Origin: Brachionus manjavacas
Taxonomy: Eukaryota > Rotifera > Eurotatoria > Ploima > Brachionidae
Assembly: GCA_019054805.1 (NCBI GenBank)
Contig: JAHQIY010000014.1
Location: forward strand, 1,984,001-2,048,000
Length of the DNA stretch: 64,000 nt
Reading direction: 5' to 3'
In this document: positions 55,853-64,000 of the stretch, piece by piece
Layout: every line of letters begins with the position of its first letter
Position numbering within the stretch: the first letter of the stretch is position 1
Notes under the pieces: model-generated
What the model saw: only the letters and a program-made list of their open reading frames with translations
What the model was told of the DNA's origin: nothing
The model's database searches: none
Translations under genes and position numbers: made by a program

Positions 55853-57271
55853 ATCTTTAGCTTATTTCTAAAGCTATTTTTAATTAATAAAAATTAATAT
55901 TTTAATATTTAATATTCAAATCTGTGAACTAACAAAAAATCAATAATCCATCACAAAAATTATTACTTGATTGACACATTCTAATAGTTTAATAAAAGTA
56001 ATAATTATTTCCGGTTGAAAAGTAATAAGGATTATTTTTTTCCGGTTGTCCGTATCCAAAATTCCGTAAATTTGTCATTTGAACGGCTGGTTGAACGTAG
56101 CTCTAAATTGTGCTTGAAAGAACACAAAAAGTTGCACCAGAAAAGTGGTGGGTGCCGTAAATTTTTTTAGTTTTTATTTATTTGAAAGATCTGTGCAGCA
56201 AAAACTAAAAATCCTGCGGCTTAGGTCTCAATTTCGCGTAAAAGAGCATAAAATTTTGTCTAATAAATCACTTGAACGGAGTTTATTTTATTATACCTTC
56301 GTGATTTAAGGGCTGATCTGTGTTTCAGCAATAACCTGTATTTTTCTTACTTTTATACTATTAATTATTTGTAATAATTTTTTTAATTTTTAAAGTGGGT
56401 TACATGATAAAATTTTTATGAAGCTATTGGCTTAAAAATTTAACTGGTAACAATTACCAGATGGACTATTGTCTTATTTAACTTTTGTTCACATCTAATA
56501 AATGAGAAAAAAAAATATTTATTATTTTTATTTATTTCAAAAAATATCACTAGTAGTAGTAGTAGTTTAAACTGCGGCTTAGAGGTTATCTAAGCATAAC
56601 TCTAAAGAGCTGTAGCAGTCGCTTCTTTTTGTTTCGACATCCGAACATCAAGCCTTGCTTTGAAACTATTCAGGTTATTTGAATTTACCACTTCTTTGGG
56701 GAGTTTGTTCCATCCATTCACGGCTCTATTTGTAAAAAAGTTATATCTAGGAAGACAATAGCTATTTACCACTTGAGTGATGAAAGTGAATATAAAAATC
56801 AGACTAGAAAAAAATTTAAAAAGCTAACATTTTGCTATATTCCAATTGATTAAGAAAAAATATCTTATGCTTTAAGTAGATCTGTTCAATCTTTTATACA
56901 TTTAAAGCCTCAGCTTAATTAAATTGAACAAAATTTGCCCAAATTACACAATCAAAAATTTAAAGACAAAAAAAATCGCTTTTCACTAGAAAAAAAAACA
57001 AACAAAATATTTTGCTTAGTAACCACGTGACTTGAGTCAGAGCAGAAGACAGCACAAAGTTCACCATAATTTTGCTAATTTCTCATTATTTATTTTCGTG
57101 CATTCTAGAAAAAAAAATAATAATATTAAAAAGCAAATAAATGAGAATAATTTCTCAAGCTGACTACATATCATTGCCGTGTTGTATTTTAGTAGACAAA
57201 ATTAGAGTTTCATATATTTTTGTTGTTTCAGATTTTTGAACAAAAAAAAAGCAACAGGAGACAGAACCAAA
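55853..57271. other. Spacer with a LINE relic; leader of RBM39
   Basis: Apart from the LINE relic at 56,550-56,800, no gene. TGTTGTTTCAG ends at 57,231, 40 bases before the RBM39 ATG, and is a probable acceptor for a leader. Confidence 0.4.
56550..56800 (-). mobile_element. LINE relic, 3' end with (CTA)n tail
   Basis: The minus strand reads LPRYNFFTNRAVNGWNKLP, then KEVVNSNNLNSFKARLDVR. This is the end of CR1-like LINEs (FFxNRVVNxWNxLPxEVVxSxxVxxFKxxLD). It ends in five CTA units (56,551-56,566), the characteristic microsatellite 3' end. No other part is recognisable. Confidence 0.75.
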
Positions 57272-59104
57272 ATGGCCGACATCGAAAGCGACTTGGAAGA
57301 CATGCTCGAGGCTCCGTACAAAAACAACCAGTCTCAAAACCAAGTAACTAGCCTTTTAATAAAACAAATTTCTTCCTCTCTCCTTTTTAACTATCTATTT
57401 TGCTAAAACTAGGCCCTTCGCTCACACTCACTAAAATAGACCAAATGTGGCTCTATAGGTATTTTTTAAAAATTAACTTCGGAAGACATTCGACTGCGAA
57501 CCTTCCGAATTTTAATAACAAGCTTATTCAATTTTTAAAAAAGGGTTCACTAAGTCAACCATTGCTCAGAAATATGGTCATCATTTTCCGATGTGATAAA
57601 TAAAAAAAAAATAAAAAATCTCTTTTTTAGTATTTTATTCATTTTTGTTTGGCATCAAAAAAAAAAAAATAATTTTTTAACATTAAAGGAGACGGCACAA
57701 ACGGCCGAGAGCGAGAGCCAAAAAGCGCCCGAGAAAAAACCGCGCAAATCGGACAGGTCAAGGTCACGGTCCAGGGATCGCCACCGCAAACGCTCGCGCT
57801 CGCGCTCCAAACGCTCGAAACGCAGCCGTTCCAAGGACCGGCATCGGCGATCACGTGACCGCCGCTCGCGCTCCCACCGCTCCAGGTCCAAGCGCCGCTC
57901 GCGCTCCAAAGAAGAGCGCCGCCGACGACGCTCGCGCGACCACAAGCGCTCGCCCGTCAAACAAGCCGAAGTGGTCAAAGAAAAGTCGCCCGAGCTGACG
58001 CCCGAGGAGCGAGACCAGCGCACGGTGTTTTGCATGCAGTTGGCGGCACGCATCCGGCCACGTGACCTCGAGGATTTCTTCTCGACAGTGGGTCGAGTGC
58101 GCGACGTCCGCCTGATCACGGACCCGCGCACCAAGCGCTCCAAGGGCATAGCCTACATCGAGTTCCGGGACACGGAGTCGGTGCCGTTGGCGATTGCGCT
58201 GACGGGCCAGCGGCTGCTCGGCGTGCCCATCATTGTCAAGTTGACGCAGGCCGAAAAGAACCGCATGCCGTTCACAGGACCGCACATCCCGGCCAATCTG
58301 CCGCAAACGGGGCCCATTAAGCTCTACGTGGGCTCGCTGCACCCCAACATATCCGAGGAAATGCTGCAGGCGATCTTCGAGCCGTTCGGCCTCATCGACG
58401 CCATTTTGCTGGCGCGCGACGACTTCGGCCGCTCCAAGGGCTACGGCTTCATTCAGTTCGCGAGCGCCGACGACGGCAAAAAGGCCATGGAGCAGCTGAA
58501 CAACTTTGAGCTGGTGCAAAAGCCGATCAAAGTGTCGCTGTACGTGGAGGCCAACGACAAGTCGCTGTACCCGGGCATGGTCAATCACATGATCACCAAT
58601 TTGGACAACGATGAGTTGGACAGGACGGGCGTGAATCTGGGCCCGAGTGGCAAGCTGGCGCTGATGGCCAAGTTGGCCGAGGGAACGGGCTTGCAGGTGC
58701 CGCAACAGACCATGGACGCGCTCAACGTGAACAGCGGGTCGGCAGCGAACGGCTCGGCGCCCGGAGCCCCCGTCGCCACCCAGTGCTTTTTGCTCTCAAA
58801 CATGTTCGATCTGGAGGAGGAGACGCGAAAGCACGGATGGGTCCAGGACATCCAGGACGATGTGATCACCGAGTGCTCCAAGTACGGAGGCATTGTGCAC
58901 ATTCATGTGGACACTGAGTCGCCAGAGGGAAACATTTACATCAAGTGTCCGACCATAGCTGTGGCCACGGCGGCTATGGCCGCGCTCAATGGAAGATTTT
59001 TTGCCGGCAAAGTAATCAAGGCCAACTACATTCCCATATCGGCGTATCACATGAGATTTGCCGACGCGGTCAATTGCACCGAGCTGCTCGAGCCCAGCCA
59101 GTAG
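57272..59104 (+). CDS. RBM39: RBM39 / CAPER splicing coactivator
   Basis: Two exons: 57272-57343 (MADIESDLEDMLEAPYKNNQ) and 57689-59104; intron 345 bp. Product 495 residues. After the N-terminus comes an RS domain of about 90 residues, then RRM1 (VFCMQLAARIRPRDLEDFF; RNP1 SKGIAYIEF), RRM2 (LYVGSLHPNISEEML; RNP1 KGYGFIQF), a linker, and a C-terminal U2AF-homology motif (UHM: CFLLSNMFDLEEETRK, NIYIKCPTIAVA, GRFFAGK) whose R-x-F binds tryptophan ligand motifs. RBM39 is a U2AF-like splicing factor and transcriptional coactivator. The UHM ends LLEPSQ, close to the family's terminus. The RS domain and the body are clearly GC-rich compared with flanks. AATAAAATAAA at 59,144-59,154 is the poly(A) signal. 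The intron contains a 67-codon frame (57,400-57,603) of no recognised content. Confidence 0.95.
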
Positions 59105-59734
59105 CTGGCACACTTGTTCTCCTTGTGGGCCAAATGAAAAAATTAATAAAATAAACTTTTATTATTTATTTATTAAATGGCATTATGTTGCTGCTGAGTT
59201 GTTGGTTGCAAGTGCCAAGTCAAAATTTACACAGCTTTGTCAACAATTAAAGAAATTTTTGTCTTTTTTCTGTTTCTGGTTATTGTTTTTTTTTTTTTCT
59301 CTCTCTCTCTCTTTTGTTTCAGCTTGTTTTATTTTTTTTGTAAATAAAAAAATTTTAACACTTACGAAATTTAATTGTTTACTTAAAGATTTTTCCGATT
59401 GAAAAAAAAAAGATTACCTAAGAAAGCTAAACAATCATTGCAAACAATTGGCAACCAAGTCAACAGCCAGTCAAAATGTCAAAAAGACATATTTTTGGCA
59501 AACCGATGTAGTTAATGTGCAACTGCCAGCATGGCTTTGTGTCTAGCAAGATTTTTTTTTTGCCAACTTTAAATTTTCTAACTGGTAGTTTATATAAAGG
59601 GTTGAAAATCTGTCATGACCGAGGAATAAAAAGAACATTTTTCATACTTAAACTTTATTAATTTTAAATTTTTTTCAAATAAACTATAATAAAATATTAA
59701 ATTCTGATATAAAAAATTAAAAATTTTTTTAACA
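59105..59734. other. Spacer after RBM39
   Basis: T-rich tract with TCTCTCTCTC (59,300-59,312). No gene. Ends where the LINE relic begins. Confidence 0.4.
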
Positions 59735-60745
59735 TTTGATGACAGTAAACTGATTGCCACAATAAGAAGCAGCAGTGACCTATCAACACTGCAACATGAC
59801 CTCGACGCACTCTCTGAGTGGTCGAACACGTGGAGTATGCTCTTCAACGTGAGCAAATGCAAGGCGATGGAATTCAGCAGGTCCGGCAAGTACAGCTACG
59901 CCCAATCCAAACTACTGATGGGGGAAGACACTAGCTTACGAAACAGGAGAGGCGTTTTCACGTAACTTGAAATTTTCTATTCATATTAAAAATCAAGTGA
60001 ACAGAGCTACAGGAATACTCGGCCAGTTGAAAAGATCATTTAGATATTGGACCATAGAAACCTGCAGGACCGTCTATTGTGCCTACGTAAGACCCCACCT
60101 GGAATACGCCGCTGTGGTCTAGCAAGAAAGATGCAAATATGATCGAGCAGGTGCAAAGAAGGGCCACCAAACTGGCATTAGAAACTGGCACTACGAAGAC
60201 CGTCTTGCCATCCTTAGACTAACGCCCCTTCATGAGCACCGTGTACGTGGAAACCTGATCCAGATGTTCAAACTCGCAAAAGGCATCAACGAAGTGAGCT
60301 AGGTGAACCCCCCGGTTCACGCAAGTTCACTATCCCAACCCGGACCCGCCGGAGTTATCAGAGCTCATGCAAAAGACTGTCCGGCCAGGACTCCACCAAA
60401 TGTCTTCAAAGGGCAAACACATTCAACAACAGGATAGTCAACGTGTGGAACGCCCTGCCAGCTACAGACATAGACGCCGACTCAGTCAACAAGTTCAAGA
60501 ACCGATACGATGCCTTCCGATCCAGTCAACAATCATGAACAGGAACATTTATTTATAAAATGTTTCTTTTTACAGCCTTTTCTAACTGTAATCTTAACTC
60601 TTATTTTGACCTAAAAATTTAAACAGCTTTTCTTTTTGCAGTACTTTTCAATGTTTAATGTGCAAGGAGCTACCATCTTGCGTAGGTGACCTCTTAGTAG
60701 GCCACCTACGCAAGCTAGTCTTTCTTTAACTTATATATAAAATTA
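59735..60745 (+). mobile_element. LINE relic (CR1-like), GC-rich, with 3' hairpin and (ATT)n
   Basis: Reads from a DDSKLIATIRSSSDLSTLQ block (just after the YADD Asp pair) through DLDALSEWSNTWSMLFNVSK, FSIHIKNQVNRATGILGQLK and RPHLEYAAVV, LRLTPLHEHRVRGNLIQMFK to NRIVNVWNALPATDIDADSV and NKFKNRYDAFRSSQQS. This is the C-terminal half of a CR1-like reverse transcriptase; frameshifts and stops (for example after YAAVV) break it. The element is much richer in GC than its surroundings, so it is younger or of different origin than the other relics. Its 3' UTR holds a perfect 12-bp stem (CTTGCGTAGGTG / CACCTACGCAAG, 60,677-60,714) and ends in (ATT)n. Confidence 0.85.
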
Positions 60746-61058
60746 TTATTATTATTATCAGATGCTACGCTCGTATATGAGAGAGGATTAAAGAGAGAAT
60801 GGACTAGCGATGAAATTTGGATGAAAATTAAAGAATGATCCCTGCAAAAAAAGACTTCATTCAAAATCTGATAATGTTGGAAAAGGTAACAAATCACTTT
60901 CGAGGAACACGAACCAAGGCAATAATTGTGAAAAATAAATAAGAAACAACCTTTTAGACAATGCAAGAACAAGCATAGAGATCGATTTAGAGAAATTTAT
61001 AATCAAAATCTGAAATGGATGAATAATTCCTGTGTTTTCTCGAGTTGATCTTGATTCT
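60746..61058. other. Short spacer, no gene seen
   Basis: Moderately AT-rich spacer between the LINE relic and the first copy of the 320-bp repeat. Minus-strand frames here are open for 60-80 codons but have no recognisable content. Confidence 0.35.
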
Positions 61059-61379
61059 AACAGAGTAAGATTCATTTAATTTAATCTATTAAGTACTTAT
61101 TAGATCTTCTTTCAAAATGTAAATAAAAATAATAATTTAGACTTTTTCAAAAAAAACATTTTTGGTAAAACACAACTTTGAAATCAGTGTTTCTGTAAAA
61201 AAATGTATCAGTTTGATCACCAAATGAATAATTTTGTTTGTTTAAAAAAAATAACAAAATTTTATTCATTAAATTTAATTAAAAAAAAAGCAATAACAAA
61301 CCATAAATAAAAATCACGGACACATAAAATTTCTGGAATATGACTTTTTTTATTATGAAAATGTGAAAATTAAAAATTC
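61059..61379. repeat. 320-bp direct repeat, copy A
   Basis: Near-identical to 61,769-62,087; only a handful of single-base changes and A-run length differences were seen. Starts AACAGAGTAAGATTC and ends GTGAAAATTAAAAATTC. No ORF. Confidence 0.9.
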
Positions 61380-61460
61380 AGAACAAAAATTTGTTCAAAT
61401 CACATTGTTTTTTTTATCTATTATAACTTAGCTTTTTTGACATATTCATTTTTTGAAACA

Positions 61461-61645
61461 GCTATTTTGATATCATCTTATTTAAACTTGCTATTTTGAT
61501 ATCATCTTATTTAAACTTGCTATTTTGATATCAGCTAATTTAAACTTGCTATTTTGATATCAGCTTATTTAAACTTGCTATTTTGATATCAGCTAATTTA
61601 AACTTGCTATTTTGATATCAGCTAATTTAAACTTGCTATTTTGAA
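61461..61645. repeat. 29-bp tandem repeat, about 6.4 copies
   Basis: Unit TTGCTATTTTGATATCAGCT plus AATTTAAAC. Early units carry ATCATCTTATT, later ones ATCAGCTAATT, so the array has two unit types that partly alternate. It lies exactly between the two 320-bp direct repeats. Confidence 0.9.
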
Positions 61646-61768
61646 TATGTATTTTTAAAAAAGTCCAAAAAAAATTTAGTTTTCAATTTTAATATAAATA
61701 CCAAAATTAAAAGGTAAATTTAAATTTGATTTTTAAATCTTAAATAAAATTTTAAAATAAAACTGATA

Positions 61769-62087
61769 AACAGAGTAAAATTCATTTAATTTAATCTATT
61801 AAGTACTTATTAGATCTTCTTTCAAAATGTAAATAAAAATAATAATTTAGACTTTTTCAAAAAAAACATTTTTGGTAAAACACAACTTTGAAATCAGTGT
61901 TTCTGTAAAAAATGTATCAGTTTGATCACCAAATGAATAATTTTGTTTGTTTAAAAAAAATAACAAAATTTTATTCATTAAATTTAATTAAAAAAAAGCA
62001 ATAACAAACCATAAATAAAAATCACGGACACATAAAATTTCTGGAATATGACTTTTTTTATTTTGAAAATGTGAAAATTAAAAATTC
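61769..62087. repeat. 320-bp direct repeat, copy B
   Basis: Second copy of the repeat at 61,059-61,379, same orientation, 710 bp downstream. Starts AACAGAGTAAAATTC. Confidence 0.9.
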
Positions 62088-62594
62088 TAATTTAATTTTT
62101 TCATCTCTGCTTAACTCTGAAAATTTAGCAGACCTTAATATTTGATGCAAATTTGAATTTTGCACTTTGTGGCATTTACAGAACTAAATTTTAAACTTAT
62201 TTACAAAAGATTTTTAAATTCACTTATTTTTATTACTTTTTAAAATTTTATCGGAAAAAATTAATTTTTTATCCAAAAATAATCGAAAACATTGATGATT
62301 TTTACTTTTTTAAATTTTTTTTCAATAGACACATGTATTTTTTACAAAAAACCGATTATTTTTTTGGATTTAGTAATTATCGTTCAAATCTAAATATTAA
62401 TGATTTGTGACAAAAAGAAAAAACTCTTTCTTTTTATAATTTATTAAATAACACAAAAATATATAAATATACAATTTACAATTTTAAAAATTAGCTATCA
62501 AAAAAAAACTTGATATAAAATGGCATCACTTTATGTTTCATTCACTACTAACGACTTGAAAAAAAAGTCCTGAGATTTATTTAATTTTTTTTCT
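62088..62594. other. 3' flank of the Toll-like receptor gene
   Basis: AT-rich; should include the 3' UTR of the minus-strand receptor. No other feature. Confidence 0.4.
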
Positions 62595-64000
62595 TTACTT
62601 TTTTGTATAATCAACATAACTAAAATTGGAGAAATTCGATTTCAAACAAACATACTGAAAATAATTTTGTAATTTGTCGACAAGTCTTTGGTCAAATGCA
62701 CTTGAACTGTAATTGGAGTCAATGAGGCCACAACTCGACTCATTCAAACACACTGAATCTCTGTGTAGCTTTTTGTTTGATTTTTTGGTAGAACCAGTGC
62801 CCATTTTGCACCACACATGACCATTGCTCAAATAGATCTTGAAGGCCTTTCGAAAGTAGCCGTCAACACTCCTGTTTATGGACATGTAAGCATTGCTGTT
62901 GGTGCTGTAAAGATTAGGATTGGTCTTGTACCTTACTGAGACATAGGACTCGCTTGCTCTGCGCTTGTAGCCAAGAAAATTCTCCGACAAAACCATCAAG
63001 ATAGCGTTGACATTATTTGCTTTTTTGCCATAAAGCGAGCTGTAATAGCTCGAGTAGGACTCGTTGGACCAGTCAATTGACAAAGTGTCTTCCTGGCTTA
63101 TGTAGTAAGTCTTCAACGGCTTCAGAATAAACTTTGGCTCAGGAATAAGTGTTGCACATTTTTTCAAGCTTGGCAAAAGATGGTTAGCCACATAGTCATT
63201 ATCTATGATGTTAAAATAGACATATACATTCAAGCTTTCGATTGAGCGCGACACTGGTATTGAGAGAGAGTCGGACTGGCCGTCATAAGTTGAATCACAG
63301 CTATCTGTCGAGCATGTTGACTTTCTGTGACATTTAAATATGTTGGCCGCTTTTTTGCGCTCTGACTCCGACTCGTCACTGTACTGATCGCTTTGATAAT
63401 CACTTTGCTCCATTAACTTGGGCACATAGTTCATGTACTGGTCTTTATTCTTGTCTTTTCTTGACTTTTTTCTAATTAAAACAATTGAAATCAAGCTAGT
63501 TGACAACACAAAAATTGATATCAATAAAATAAATATTAGTAGATAAAAAGGGTTTTTAAGCTTTGAGATTTCTTCAATTTTTGCCGATGAATTTGTCAAA
63601 TTTTCAAATGTTTTTGGCGTGCTGAAAATTGTGGTTGTGGTGGTAGTGGTGGTGCGACCGAGTGGTCGCCTACGAGTTGTTCTCGTTCTCCAGCCAGCCC
63701 ATTGTGTGTTGATTGACTTGGTAGATGTGGCAGTTGTGGCTGAAGTGGTGGCTGTGGTGATTGTGGTGATTGTGGTGATCTTGATGGAAGTTATAGTTCT
63801 GGGATTAGGTGAAGGAGTGGTTGTGGTGGCGCGTGGATCAAGTCTCAATAAAGCATTTGAATTCAGCTTGGTTATCTTGTCCAAAAACTCCAATTTATCC
63901 GTACTTATATTCACACTTTCCATGAATATAAGCTTCAAATTTTGCATGTAGCTAAACGTGAACAGATCTAAACGATCTATTTGCTTCAAAGGGTTGTTGG
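62595..64000 (-). CDS. Toll-like receptor with LRR ectodomain and divergent TIR-like domain (partial)
   Basis: Open from the right edge of the window to a stop at 62,595; the 5' part lies beyond 64,000. The visible start is the end of a leucine-rich repeat (NPLKQIDRLDLFTFSYMQNL KLIF pattern). Then a Thr/Ser/Pro-rich stalk of about 80 residues with runs of Thr (mucin-like), one membrane segment about 147-172 from the first visible Met-like codon (PFYLLIFILLISIFVLSTSL, then ISIVLI), a basic stop-transfer KKSRKDKNK, and a cytoplasmic part of about 290 residues. Near its middle, LNVYVYFNIIDNDYVANHLL PSL and NAILMVLSENFLGYK correspond to TIR boxes 1 and 3 region (FDAFxSYxxxDxxFVxxxLxPxLE; xxxxVLSxxFLxSxW). 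The canonical RDxxPG of box 2 is absent and Trp is not conserved, so TIR function is uncertain. No cysteine-cluster (LRRCT) is visible before the stalk. It is probably an innate-immunity or developmental Toll-type receptor. Confidence 0.6.
   Translation of the reverse strand, partial: NNPLKQIDRLDLFTFSYMQNLKLIFMESVNISTDKLEFLDKITKLNSNALLRLDPRATTTTPSPNPRTITSIKITTITTITTATTSATTATSTKSINTQWAGWRTRTTRRRPLGRTTTTTTTTIFSTPKTFENLTNSSAKIEEISKLKNPFYLLIFILLISIFVLSTSLISIVLIRKKSRKDKNKDQYMNYVPKLMEQSDYQSDQYSDESESERKKAANIFKCHRKSTCSTDSCDSTYDGQSDSLSIPVSRSIESLNVYVYFNIIDNDYVANHLLPSLKKCATLIPEPKFILKPLKTYYISQEDTLSIDWSNESYSSYYSSLYGKKANNVNAILMVLSENFLGYKRRASESYVSVRYKTNPNLYSTNSNAYMSINRSVDGYFRKAFKIYLSNGHVWCKMGTGSTKKSNKKLHRDSVCLNESSCGLIDSNYSSSAFDQRLVDKLQNYFQYVCLKSNFSNFSYVDYTKK

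Noticed and set aside
57851-58705. 284-codon antisense frame over RBM39
   Set aside because: Shadow of the RS and RRM coding sequence; no recognisable domain.
61461-61645. CRISPR-like array
   Set aside because: Units are directly adjacent with no unique spacers and the DNA is eukaryotic; it is a minisatellite.
1-64000. tRNA or rRNA genes
   Set aside because: I looked for T-arm (GGTTCGA) motifs and long GC-rich RNA-like stretches and found none with a matching cloverleaf; an automated scan could still find one.

Overview
This is nuclear DNA of a small invertebrate animal. It is strongly AT-rich, coding exons are islands of higher GC, introns are mostly 48 to 100 bp with GT-AG ends, and several long genes have a single exon. 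The gene set includes synaptic-vesicle proteins, a ciliary TBC protein, ELAV, UAP56, RBM39, DNA topoisomerase I and a Toll-like receptor with a Thr-rich stalk. Together with a secreted LysM protein and many CR1/jockey-like LINE relics, it suggests a lophotrochozoan-type animal. A monogonont rotifer is my best guess, as an inference from composition and content rather than proof.

Layout. 1-3.2 kb: 3' half of TBC1D32/BROMI (+). 6.1-7.5 kb: intronless ELAV-like gene (-). 8.7-16 kb: transposon graveyard with a foldback element, a LINE relic, a decayed MULE transposon with an AT-hook tail, and a MITE present twice in opposite orientation. 19.7-20.4 kb: one unidentified Ser-rich exon (-). 23.7-25.9 kb: two LINE relics in opposite orientation, one carrying a MITE. 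26.4-28.6 kb: topoisomerase I (-). 29.5-34.6 kb: further LINE relics and an AT-hook ORF. 37.9-38.9 kb: DNAJC5/cysteine-string protein (-). 40.7-42.6 kb: SVOP-like transporter (+). 43.7-44.1 kb: broken OTU protease gene. 45.7-49.3 kb: tight same-strand cluster of a BAF-like protein, mitochondrial ribosomal protein mS40 and VAT1. 52.1-53.4 kb: UAP56/DDX39B. 55.2-55.9 kb: secreted triple-LysM protein. 57.3-59.1 kb: RBM39. 59.7-60.7 kb: LINE relic. 61.1-62.1 kb: a 320-bp direct duplication flanking a 29-bp tandem repeat. 62.6 kb to the right edge: Toll-like receptor (-), 5' end outside the window.

Functional themes. Three genes belong to mRNA processing and export (ELAV-like, UAP56, RBM39). Three concern synaptic vesicles (CSP, SVOP, VAT1). 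These are not obviously co-regulated, but the 45.7-49.3 kb cluster has gaps of only 85 and 148 bp, each ending in a splice-acceptor-like pyrimidine tract and AG just before the next ATG. That is the signature expected of spliced-leader trans-splicing and a polycistronic unit. The same acceptor-before-ATG pattern is seen at several other genes.

The most striking non-genic structures are: a MITE family with 3-bp target duplications (two copies); a near-palindromic 333-bp foldback with a CCGCGG core; a roughly 47-bp perfect inverted repeat at 49.8-50.0 kb; the 320-bp duplication; and a short conserved LINE 3'-end signature found about ten times. Splice sites and product names were assigned by eye, without database searches.
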